64,000 nt of DNA from UBA8389 sp942493385 (GTDB taxonomy: Bacteria; Bacteroidota; Bacteroidia; Bacteroidales; UBA1402). Positions 17,000 to 25,466 of this stretch are shown piece after piece; within the stretch, counting starts at the first letter, position 1, and each line of letters starts with the position of its first letter. Below the pieces are notes generated by a model. It was not told where the DNA came from. It did no database searches and saw only the letters and a program-made list of their open reading frames with translations. Location of the stretch: contig OW818699.1 in NCBI GenBank assembly GCA_942493385.1, positions 3,720,001 to 3,784,000 of the forward strand, read 5' to 3'. The translations under genes and the position numbers were made by a program.

Positions 17000-19522
17000 T
17001 TATTTCAAATCAGCGAGTACCAATTCAAGTTGTTTTTTAAATTGAAACATCAAATCATCAATATTTTTGTAGATCGTTCTAAAATGACCCAGGTTTTCTA
17101 CTTTTTTTCGGAAATCTAAAAGGCTTTGAATTTCATTTGTAATTTGTTCAGTATCTATCGGAGCATTTTTGAAATATGTATACACAAGCGGTTTACCTAA
17201 TTTACTAAACTGGCCAAAAGCAGTTTCAAATTCTTCAAGTGTATAAATACCCACTTTGGTAAAGAATAGGCTGACGAAAATGTCAGAGTTTTTAATTACA
17301 TTATTGTATTCATCCTGTAACCGTGTCTTCGACATCGCATCAATGAAATTCTCCCATATTTCCAGTTTAATGAAAATGCCTTTTCTGTAAAGCTGTTGAT
17401 TCTCTCGGTTTATAAAAATCTCAAATTGCTCTCTTTCTGATTTAAGTTCTGAAGAGGATGCTAGAAATAATTTAATTTGTTTTTGAGTACCCTCCCGCTC
17501 AATAGGTGTTGAATAACCATTCAGGATATCCTTTACTGGAAGATCCTCGTCTAACTCATCATGATACCAAGGTTTATTTTTTGTTTCACGGTTAATTAAC
17601 TGTATATAATCCAACCAATAATCCTTATAAAGAACCTCTTGCCTAATCTGCATTTGTGGAAAAGGATTATGCAACTTTCTGAAGGTTTCCCGTATAGCAT
17701 AAAGATAGCTTCTCCCCTCGCCTTTATTCCCTGCTATTTCAATATGAATTTGGTTCTTGCTGAAAGTTTGATAAACTTTTGCCAGACACGATCCATTTGA
17801 AATATAGACTCCACTTCTCCAGCGTTTTTCATTGTGAATGTCTTGATTTAATTCTACAATAAACCGTGTCATAAAAGCATCTGGTGGATAATCGTCATAA
17901 TTGTAGCGGAAATGCATAGATTTATCTCCGTTCCATTCAAAATCAGGTTCTATGTCTTCAAATAGGTCAGGTATAAGAAATATATCCTGTTGATCTTTTG
18001 CCGCATAACATAGATTGAATTTTTTCATAAGCTCTAAAAGATAAGCATGCCTGCTCTTTGGAAATTTATTCAATGGCAATATGCGTTCCAGATCATTAAT
18101 ACATAATCGGCCCTTTGTAATATCTTTAACAATGTGGTCATTAATTATGGCATAAACACCATCCATAATCCACTGAGGATTAATGACATTAGTATCAATC
18201 AAGCGTGGATCATCAACAAAACTAACGACCGCACCAATCATACTAAGTAGTTTCAAGTTGATTCTACGCTCATCATCTGACAAATTTTTAATAAATTCAA
18301 GATTTTCATAATCTTTATAAGTAATGAATTCAATACCGTCTTCTTCCAGCTTTTCCAATTGAGCTTTAACTTTAAACCAATCTGGTGGCCGTTGTTCGAA
18401 TACACTCGACATCAAGCTCTTATCAGTTACAGCTGCCTTAATCTTGTTTTTTAATAATTTAATTGTCTCTACTGCATTACCTTCCTTACAATCGTAAATA
18501 CATGTCCGAACAAATCCAATAATATTCGGATAATCCCGCTCAAGACTTCTTCTATCTAAATCATGCGAATCAAGGTCAATTTTATTAATTACTACTAAAA
18601 CAGGTGCTTTATTGCCCAATTGGTTCGCTAATTTAAGCCAGTGATTAAGTTCATTTCGCTCTCTACGTGCAAGGGTAACTAAAACGTATAAGGTACGTTC
18701 TGTGAAAAAGAACTGGTGAGTGCTACGCATAAATTCCTGTCCACCAAGATCCCAGAAATTAAGGCGGATATCACTACCACTATAAGGAATTCTGATCTGA
18801 CTCCTTTCAATGCCATGCGTTGTATTTATCTTTCTTTTAATTTCTCCCTCACGGAGTAATTCTATTAAATGAGTTTTTCCATAATTGCTTTCTCCAATAA
18901 AAATTACTTTGGCTTCATTTATGGGTTGTAATGTCCCAGCTCGTTTTGATCTTTGCCATTTTAATATTTCATTGATCATTTCTTTTGGCGGAAGATTAAA
19001 TATTTCAGCACTTACCTCAAATCTGTTACTTTTCAAATCAAACTGTCTAAGTTTTTCTAACTTTAAAATACCACTTGGTAGATTGCTCAATCTATTATAT
19101 CCCAAATCAAGATTAGTAAGGTTACTTAAGCTAATAATACTCTTTGGAAAACTGGTAAAACGATTATCATAGAATGTTAGATATTTTAACTTTTTTAAAT
19201 TTGAAAATCCATCAGGCAATTTACTTAATTGATTTATACTTAGAAGAAGATATTCTAAGTTTATCAACTCTGAAAATCCATCAGGAAGATTTCTCAATTT
19301 ATTGTTAGCCAAATAAAGAGTTGTTAGCTTTGTCAACTTACCAATTTCTTCTGGGAGTGATGACAGTTGATTTGAAGTTATATCTAGATTGGTTAGCTCA
19401 GTCAGCTCAAATATTTCTTCGGGAAAATGGGTCAACTGCAATTCAGACAAATTCAGTTTTGTAGAATGCGTTTGTCTAGCTCTCTTTATAAGTTTCAATG
19501 CTTTTTTAAAATTTTCATCCAT
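17000..19522 (-). CDS. Roco GTPase: leucine-rich repeats, Roc-COR, TIR-like tail
   Basis: This 840-residue protein has about seven leucine-rich repeats (20-175, for example LTNLDITSNQLSSLPEEIG), then a Ras-of-complex GTPase: Walker A GESNYGKT (210-217), switch motif WDLGGQE (257-263) and guanine-specificity NKID (313-316). A COR-type region follows (about 380-660). The tail (about 688-840) begins IKLFLASSSELKSEREQFEIF and contains SDIFVSLFFTKVGIYTLEEFETAFGQF in the pattern of TIR-like effector domains often fused to bacterial Roco and STAND proteins. Roco proteins act as GTP-driven switches; here the switch probably controls the tail effector (inference). It sits alone between attC-like site C and an inverted boundary sequence. 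Confidence 0.88.
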   Translation of the reverse strand: MDENFKKALKLIKRARQTHSTKLNLSELQLTHFPEEIFELTELTNLDITSNQLSSLPEEIGKLTKLTTLYLANNKLRNLPDGFSELINLEYLLLSINQLSKLPDGFSNLKKLKYLTFYDNRFTSFPKSIISLSNLTNLDLGYNRLSNLPSGILKLEKLRQFDLKSNRFEVSAEIFNLPPKEMINEILKWQRSKRAGTLQPINEAKVIFIGESNYGKTHLIELLREGEIKRKINTTHGIERSQIRIPYSGSDIRLNFWDLGGQEFMRSTHQFFFTERTLYVLVTLARRERNELNHWLKLANQLGNKAPVLVVINKIDLDSHDLDRRSLERDYPNIIGFVRTCIYDCKEGNAVETIKLLKNKIKAAVTDKSLMSSVFEQRPPDWFKVKAQLEKLEEDGIEFITYKDYENLEFIKNLSDDERRINLKLLSMIGAVVSFVDDPRLIDTNVINPQWIMDGVYAIINDHIVKDITKGRLCINDLERILPLNKFPKSRHAYLLELMKKFNLCYAAKDQQDIFLIPDLFEDIEPDFEWNGDKSMHFRYNYDDYPPDAFMTRFIVELNQDIHNEKRWRSGVYISNGSCLAKVYQTFSKNQIHIEIAGNKGEGRSYLYAIRETFRKLHNPFPQMQIRQEVLYKDYWLDYIQLINRETKNKPWYHDELDEDLPVKDILNGYSTPIEREGTQKQIKLFLASSSELKSEREQFEIFINRENQQLYRKGIFIKLEIWENFIDAMSKTRLQDEYNNVIKNSDIFVSLFFTKVGIYTLEEFETAFGQFSKLGKPLVYTYFKNAPIDTEQITNEIQSLLDFRKKVENLGHFRTIYKNIDDLMFQFKKQLELVLADLK

Positions 19523-19691
19523 ATATTTTTCGTTTTTGAAAAATTTATTATAATATATTTAAATAAATCTAGTATATAACCATATTGTTATTTATTTAAT
19601 TTTTTCTTTGATTTATAACACATCCTATCATGTTAAGTCTTCCTATTGGATGTTTGATACAAAATTGTGTGAACCTCAATATGTGCGTTCT

Positions 19692-19706
19692 AAAATTGCC
19701 CATAAC
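19692..19706 (+). repeat. Inverted copy of cassette boundary
   Basis: The 15 bases AAAATTGCCCATAAC are the reverse complement, with one mismatch, of 16728-16742 at the right edge of attC-like site C. The two copies enclose the Roco gene and its flanks (2.96 kb). This could be the far edge of one mobile cassette or a leftover half-site. Confidence 0.5.
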
Positions 19707-19723
19707 AATACTGTAAACGCATA

Positions 19724-20200
19724 TCAAATGTATATTAGTTCTTCTATCTCACCCAAATGCAACCCCAAATGCCTCCCATAATCCCGTATCATCTCCTCCA
19801 GCGTGATGGGCTCGGCTAGCGCGTTCAGCCATACATTGCCAAGTTTGGATTCATCGACGCGGTCGGCAACGTGGGCGAAGTGGAGGGTGGTGGAGGTGAA
19901 GAGGGAGACGAGGTCGGGCCAGGGGGAGCGCTGGTAGTCTTGGAGGCGAATCCATCGGTCGTTGTTGCCGAAGTTGGCGTAATCGGGGAATTGGAGGGGG
20001 GTGGGTTGGTATTGGAGGTGGACGATGCGGTGGGTGTTGTTGGTGGCGGAGTCGCAGAGGTGGCCGAGGATCATTTTGATGGTGCGGTGCTGGGAATTGA
20101 AGTGGGTGATGAGGACGTCGGCGGGGAGCGCTAGGAGCTTGGGTTCCCAGAAGGCTACGAGGCGGCGGATTTCGGCGGTGTGAGCGGAAAATGGGTTCAT
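19724..20200 (-). CDS. DinB-superfamily protein
   Basis: This 158-residue protein belongs to the DinB/YfiT-like four-helix bundle family. Candidate metal-binding histidines lie in MILGHLCDS (about 43-51) and DYGRHLGLHLGEIEELI near the end. Such proteins are metal-dependent hydrolases or thiol transferases with no SOS role in most species. The base composition is much GC-richer than its neighbours, like the genes of the right half of the window, so it is probably an original chromosomal gene. Its first 20 codons and leader are duplicated at 12924-13071, and a central piece is present at 38386-38476, both near island borders. Confidence 0.88.
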   Translation of the reverse strand: MNPFSAHTAEIRRLVAFWEPKLLALPADVLITHFNSQHRTIKMILGHLCDSATNNTHRIVHLQYQPTPLQFPDYANFGNNDRWIRLQDYQRSPWPDLVSLFTSTTLHFAHVADRVDESKLGNVWLNALAEPITLEEMIRDYGRHLGLHLGEIEELIYI

Positions 20201-20286
20201 GGCTGCAGGTTGGGTGAAACGGCAGGGTTGCGTTAAGGGAATGTAATCCTGCTGTGTGGGTTACAAATCTATAAAGATTTTTTGAT
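20139..20286. repeat. Right copy of 148-bp direct repeat
   Basis: Same as 12924-13071 apart from one base. This copy is joined to the complete DinB gene, so it is likely the parental copy. It includes 86 bases of DinB leader, presumably with its promoter. Confidence 0.95.
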
Positions 20287-20665
20287 AATGGTGGATTACT
20301 ATTAATAAAATGCTTATAATGAGGATAAAATGAGTCAAAATGTTTGATTATTCAACTTTGAAACAGATGGAGGGGATGATGTGGATGGTTTTGACTAAGG
20401 TGCCCATGATATTGTATACATTAAGTACTATTTTTTCAGTATAAGACAAAATTAGAATTAAGAAGTTTTTATAGCTGCATTTTTAACGAATTTATTTTTT
20501 TAAATATTCCATGACAATAAACACCAAACAAAAACATGTATCTTTTGGTTTTACAATCAATATTGGTCAAAAAAAACACATCATTATTGTTTAATTTTAT
20601 TAAATTACCGCGCAAATTTTTATTTGCTTCTTTGTAAATATTGCGAATCAATAATAGCTAAATAC
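20287..20665. other. Non-coding stretch upstream of SIR2-STAND gene
   Basis: About 380 AT-rich bases between the DinB leader and the SIR2-STAND gene. Short open frames here lack any sign of coding. The promoters of two divergent genes should lie here, but no clear Bacteroidota promoter box was found. Confidence 0.4.
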
Positions 20666-23600
20666 ATGGACAACGTTGAAAGGTTATTTACGGAGAAAGA
20701 AGAAGCAGAAATTATACCCTTGATTAAAGAAGGTCAGGTTATATTACTTCTTGGCGTTGGATTTTCTACAAATTTAAAAAATAAAAAAGGTAAGATAATT
20801 CCTACAGGTGATGGCCTTTCTACACTTATGAACCATGCCATAATTTCAATTGATGGTGACGGTTTTCAAGATGAAGAATGTAAAGGTAGCTTGAAGAAAG
20901 TCTCGGAAAGTTATTTCGAATGTTATAAAAATTACCCGATTCTCATAAACGACTTTTTTCGAAATCATTTTACAGTTGATAAGAGTTCCATACCAGAGAT
21001 GTATAAACAGTTGAAATTAGCCATTTGGAAAGACATTTATACAACCAATTATGATAATCTACTTGAAGAAATCTATCAACCTGAAGAATACCATAAATCC
21101 GTTTTTAAATACAATAGCAGCATACTTCCTTTAGATGATGCTTTCAATATTTGTTACTTAAATGGTGATTTGAATATAAATGCTAGAAAAGAGAAAAAAA
21201 CCGATAGATTAATTACGGATGTAATTTGTAGTGCTAAGGACTATGCATCTCAAGATCCAGCAATGCCAATCTGGAATTATTTTGTTGACAAATTTCGACA
21301 AAATCATGTAATTATAATTGGTTCCAAATTAGATGAGGAGAATTTTTATTCAAGAATTTGCAATTATGAAGAAAAAACGAATGAGAACTTTTCCAAATCT
21401 CCAAAATCCTATTTAATAAACATTGATGGATATAGTGCTGATACCAAAACAAAAGAAGCAAAATACAATATTGTTCACAAAAAAGGTAAAACTGAAGACT
21501 TCTTAAATTGGATTGGCAAACATTTTAGCGTTGAGCAAGCTCAATCAAAAAGCGACGAACCAAAAAAAATCTTTGAGAACAATCTTGACATCAATTTCAT
21601 TGAGCATACAAAAAACTATTGGGAAAGTTTAAAGGGGAAAAAGGACAATGAAAGTCTTATCAAATACTATACCAATATAAATAGTTCCCCAATATTACTT
21701 CCATATATCGTTGCTGAAGATTTCTACATAGAACCTAATGAAGATTTAGTACTTAGAAATCAAATTAAGAAAAAAGAGTCCTCAAATCAAAGTCTAGAAT
21801 ATGCACTCTCAAAAATTCAAAAAAACACCTGTTCAATTATTCGGTTAAATGATAATGGAGGCACAGGCAAATCCACATTTTTACTGCACATAGGGAAAAA
21901 GTACTGTGAAAAATATCACATTTTGTATTTTAAGGACTTAACCGACATCAATCAAGATTTTCCAGTCTTTCCCCCGGATGACAAGCAAATCATAATTCTA
22001 TTAGACAACTATGGAAAACAAGTAAAACAACTTAAAGATTTCGCAAAAAAACTAAATCAATATTACTACTCAAATGGTTATTGTTTAATTACAACTGAAA
22101 GGTTCTTAAAATTAAGCGCTTTAGACAAGGAGATATTAAAGGAAATTGATGAGAATTTTGAGGATATTAAAGAATGTTCATTGAATAGCAACAACGTATT
22201 TTACGAGCACATCTTTAATAAACTAATTAATTTCATTGATGAAGACAATGAACTATTTTTTGAGAAAAGAGAGCAATTTAAAAAAGAGTTCATTTTCAAC
22301 AAAAACAAAAATGCTACTATTGCCGAAAGAATAATATACTTTTTAATCTCAATTAAGCAATCAGATTTAAGATTTCAGTTTCGATTTGATTGGGAGGATT
22401 GGGATACAATTTGCTTATCTAATCCAGCCTTAAGTATATATTCAAAATTATATTCAATTGTTGCCGTTTTCAATAAATATGAAATAACGCCACCAATTCA
22501 ATTTTGCATTGACCTACTTAACATTGATGATTCAAATCTCATTAATACATATAACATTTTAACTGAACAAAATTATAATTTCCCAATTACCATTCAAAAA
22601 GACCATTGCCTTGAATTAAGAAATCCAAATTTGGCTGAATATTATGTAAACGAAAAGGATAGTTCTGGGTCACTTACAAAAAAGTATTTTAAAGAGGCAT
22701 TAGGCAATTTTGATTCTCATTTGCAAATGTATTTTTTACGAAACATTTATCGGAATCCCAATGTTCTTAAGGATGAAAACATTAGCAATTTATTTTCACA
22801 CAAGAATGATCAACTAATTGCCCTTTTTGAAAATTACATAAACAACAATAAAGGTGATCAAGACAACTCAAAGAACAAGATGGAAATGGTTATGCTTTAC
22901 TCAAGGAGTAATGATAAAAGTATTGCAAAATCCATTTTATATGAAATGATATCTGACAATGCAGATGAAACTTATGCAAGAACAAAACTAGTCTCAATTT
23001 TACTAAAAGAAGGAAAAGAAAGTGAAGCTAGGCCAATCATATTATATTTAGCATTAGCAGACCCAGGTAACAATTACTACTTGAAACTTCTGATTGATTC
23101 ACTTAAAGACACTGATGAAGAAATTGAAGTAATTAAAGATTTGATATCTAAGCTTCCTATGGACAACTTTCCCAGTCTTAAGTATTTATATGCGAAACTA
23201 GCAAATGCACTTAGAAGAACAAAAACTCAAATAAATCTGAAAGAAGCCGAAGTGTATTGCTTGAAATTACTAGAAATGAACCCATACGACTTTGCAGCAA
23301 TGAATTCGTTAGGAATAATCTATCAGGATCAAAACAAGTTTAAGGAAGCAGAAGAAATTCTCTTAAAATCGATCGAAGTAGAACCATTTAATGCTGCAAA
23401 TTATAATGAGCTTGGGCAACTAAATATTAAATTATTTGAAGAGACAAGAAATGTAGAATATAAGTACAATGCTTTTCATTACTTCTTGAAAGGTGTTCGA
23501 ATTATTGGCAAAAATATACCTTTAAGAACAGAGTTAGCAAGATTTTTAATGAATTATTGCAATAGATATAATGCAGCAGAGAAGATCTTATTAAATAACA

Positions 23601-24817
23601 TTATTATTCAATCAAGCCATTCACACTCTTACTCTGAATTAGGAAAGGTCTATCAAAAAAAACTCTTATTTGAGAAATCAAGAGATATTTTAGAAAAAGG
23701 AATAGAACAAATAAACGGTGATAAGAAAATTGAACATATATCTATGTTTGTCATTTTAGGAAACACTTATCTAGAGCTCCATGAATACTTTAAGGCAGAA
23801 GAAACATTTAGAAAAAGTATTGAAATAAAACCGAATAACTGGGTTAGTCATATTGGTATTGCTAAAGCTTTATTAAAACAAGAAAAGCAAACTGATTTTG
23901 AATCTGAAATCAATTTAATATTAAACAAAGTTTGCGATGTACAAATTTTGAGAGAGTTCGTGTTATGGCTCAAACAAAACGAACAAATTGAGGTTGGTCT
24001 TAAAATAATAGCTAAGGCAAAAGAATTAAACACAAACAAATCAAATATAATCATAAATACTACTTATGCTGATCTAATCTTGAGCAAGATCGGGCTATTC
24101 ACTAGATTAGATTCACTTGAAGTATATAAATTAGTGGATTTTTGTGAACGCATTTGTCTTGAAAATTTAAAAGAGAACCAAAAAAATGAGCAAACTTTAC
24201 ATATTCTATATAAGTTATATGTATATCTTAGGAATAAAACTCCACTTAATTATCAACTCCGTAATTCATATTCTAAAAAATATAAGAAATACTTGAGCAG
24301 TCTATTTCTTTGTAACCCCTATAGCAACTATGTTTTTGAAGCAATTACAAATCATATTAAAACCACAAGACGTTATCGATTGGGTATTGCTTTTATAAAA
24401 GAATATGGTTCAATAGAAAAAAATTCATACTTATATCTTGGACAACTTGCCATTTTCTATGGTTTTTTAGGAAATGACGTTGAGGTCAACAATCTTAGAT
24501 GTATGGCAATTTCAAGGAATCTAAACTTTCCTAACATCACACCATTTTATGAAGAACAATTGATTTCGCAAGACAATATTGGAATTCTACAGAATGGTAA
24601 AATAATATTTGAAAACAAAGAATATGAACTATTCGAAAACAGTAATCGAAATAGTCACACAGCGATAGCGACATCAATAAAAAGCATTAAGGGTGTAAAA
24701 GTATACTTTGGATTATACAAAATAAAAGATAGGATCTTCGCTAACTCCATAGAACGCTATTTCGAAAATCTACCAAAAGATAGCTTGATATTAAACATGC
24801 TAGAATTAAGTTATTAG
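20666..24817 (+). CDS. SIR2-like / STAND NTPase / TPR protein (Avs-like immune sensor)
   Basis: This is a large immune-sensor type protein of 1383 residues from ATG 20666; an upstream in-frame ATG at 20624 adds 14 residues that look non-homologous. The SIR2-like domain (about 1-290) has ILLLGVGFST (26-35) and TTNYDNLLE (126-134). At the place of the usual His-Gly it reads YLNGDL (164-169), so the catalytic His is replaced by Asn. A STAND-type ATPase follows with Walker A NDNGGTGKST (395-404) and IILLDN as a likely Walker B. The C-terminal half (about 730-1150) is TPR-like, for example YDFAAMNSLGIIYQDQNKFKEAE. In Avs-type systems the repeat part senses a phage protein and the SIR2 domain destroys NAD. 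A truncated S-4TM gene lies 42 bases downstream. Confidence 0.88.
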   Translation: MDNVERLFTEKEEAEIIPLIKEGQVILLLGVGFSTNLKNKKGKIIPTGDGLSTLMNHAIISIDGDGFQDEECKGSLKKVSESYFECYKNYPILINDFFRNHFTVDKSSIPEMYKQLKLAIWKDIYTTNYDNLLEEIYQPEEYHKSVFKYNSSILPLDDAFNICYLNGDLNINARKEKKTDRLITDVICSAKDYASQDPAMPIWNYFVDKFRQNHVIIIGSKLDEENFYSRICNYEEKTNENFSKSPKSYLINIDGYSADTKTKEAKYNIVHKKGKTEDFLNWIGKHFSVEQAQSKSDEPKKIFENNLDINFIEHTKNYWESLKGKKDNESLIKYYTNINSSPILLPYIVAEDFYIEPNEDLVLRNQIKKKESSNQSLEYALSKIQKNTCSIIRLNDNGGTGKSTFLLHIGKKYCEKYHILYFKDLTDINQDFPVFPPDDKQIIILLDNYGKQVKQLKDFAKKLNQYYYSNGYCLITTERFLKLSALDKEILKEIDENFEDIKECSLNSNNVFYEHIFNKLINFIDEDNELFFEKREQFKKEFIFNKNKNATIAERIIYFLISIKQSDLRFQFRFDWEDWDTICLSNPALSIYSKLYSIVAVFNKYEITPPIQFCIDLLNIDDSNLINTYNILTEQNYNFPITIQKDHCLELRNPNLAEYYVNEKDSSGSLTKKYFKEALGNFDSHLQMYFLRNIYRNPNVLKDENISNLFSHKNDQLIALFENYINNNKGDQDNSKNKMEMVMLYSRSNDKSIAKSILYEMISDNADETYARTKLVSILLKEGKESEARPIILYLALADPGNNYYLKLLIDSLKDTDEEIEVIKDLISKLPMDNFPSLKYLYAKLANALRRTKTQINLKEAEVYCLKLLEMNPYDFAAMNSLGIIYQDQNKFKEAEEILLKSIEVEPFNAANYNELGQLNIKLFEETRNVEYKYNAFHYFLKGVRIIGKNIPLRTELARFLMNYCNRYNAAEKILLNNIIIQSSHSHSYSELGKVYQKKLLFEKSRDILEKGIEQINGDKKIEHISMFVILGNTYLELHEYFKAEETFRKSIEIKPNNWVSHIGIAKALLKQEKQTDFESEINLILNKVCDVQILREFVLWLKQNEQIEVGLKIIAKAKELNTNKSNIIINTTYADLILSKIGLFTRLDSLEVYKLVDFCERICLENLKENQKNEQTLHILYKLYVYLRNKTPLNYQLRNSYSKKYKKYLSSLFLCNPYSNYVFEAITNHIKTTRRYRLGIAFIKEYGSIEKNSYLYLGQLAIFYGFLGNDVEVNNLRCMAISRNLNFPNITPFYEEQLISQDNIGILQNGKIIFENKEYELFENSNRNSHTAIATSIKSIKGVKVYFGLYKIKDRIFANSIERYFENLPKDSLILNMLELSY

Positions 24818-24859
24818 TGTACAAAAAATATTGTCTATTTTGTAAAATCATCAAAAAAA

Positions 24860-25372
24860 ATGAACACTCTTCTCGAAAGACAAAATGATATTGAATTCTT
24901 AAAATTATTAAAAGCTTCTAGTGTTGCTTATAAGAAAGCAAAGTCTTGGGAAATCAGAATAACCTATTTTTTTATTCTATTAGCTTTTGCATATCCAGTT
25001 ACGTATGTGGTTTTTAAGGATGAAGAAGTAAGATTCTATCTATTACTCTGTTCATTTATATTAACCATTGCTATTCAACTGTTCTACAATACATTTAAAG
25101 GAAACACATCAAGGGGTGCCATTTTAAAAGAAGAATTTGATGTAGAATTATTTGGTCTTCCCTGGAAAAGCACAATAAAAAAAACAGACCACAAAGAGGT
25201 GTCAAGGCTCTCAAAACAATATAAGGGAGGGAAAATTGAAGATTGGTATTCAACGAGCTTGTCCAGTCTTGTTCCACCAAATATATCAGTTGCGGTGTGT
25301 CAATATTCCAATACAGCATGGGATATTATAATAATTAGTGAAGAACGAATGGTTGATGATATAAAAAATTGA
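24860..25372 (+). CDS. S-4TM pore-forming effector, C-terminally truncated
   Basis: This 170-residue protein matches the N-terminal half of S-4TM family putative pore-forming effectors: NTLLERQNDIEFLKLLKASS at the start, two membrane helices (about 30-50 and 55-74), AILKEEFDVELFGLPW (about 90-105) and a CQYSNTAWD motif (about 150-158). Family members are, as I remember, around 300 residues with two further helices after that motif; here the frame ends 12 codons later. No clear continuation is seen in the next 90 bases, so the tail seems lost rather than shifted. It follows the SIR2-STAND gene by 42 bases and could be its partner or a relic. Confidence 0.75.
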   Translation: MNTLLERQNDIEFLKLLKASSVAYKKAKSWEIRITYFFILLAFAYPVTYVVFKDEEVRFYLLLCSFILTIAIQLFYNTFKGNTSRGAILKEEFDVELFGLPWKSTIKKTDHKEVSRLSKQYKGGKIEDWYSTSLSSLVPPNISVAVCQYSNTAWDIIIISEERMVDDIKN

Positions 25373-25466
25373 GTAATAAACTCAAAGACTACTAATCCAT
25401 TGGAATATTCATTTTTGAATAAATATCCATAAGCTTACTTTGTACTTTAGTAGATGTCATATAGAA

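Noticed and set aside
20469..20651. A 60-codon minus-strand frame between DinB and the SIR2-STAND gene
   Set aside because: AT-rich, no motif, and it overlaps the expected promoter region of the SIR2-STAND gene.
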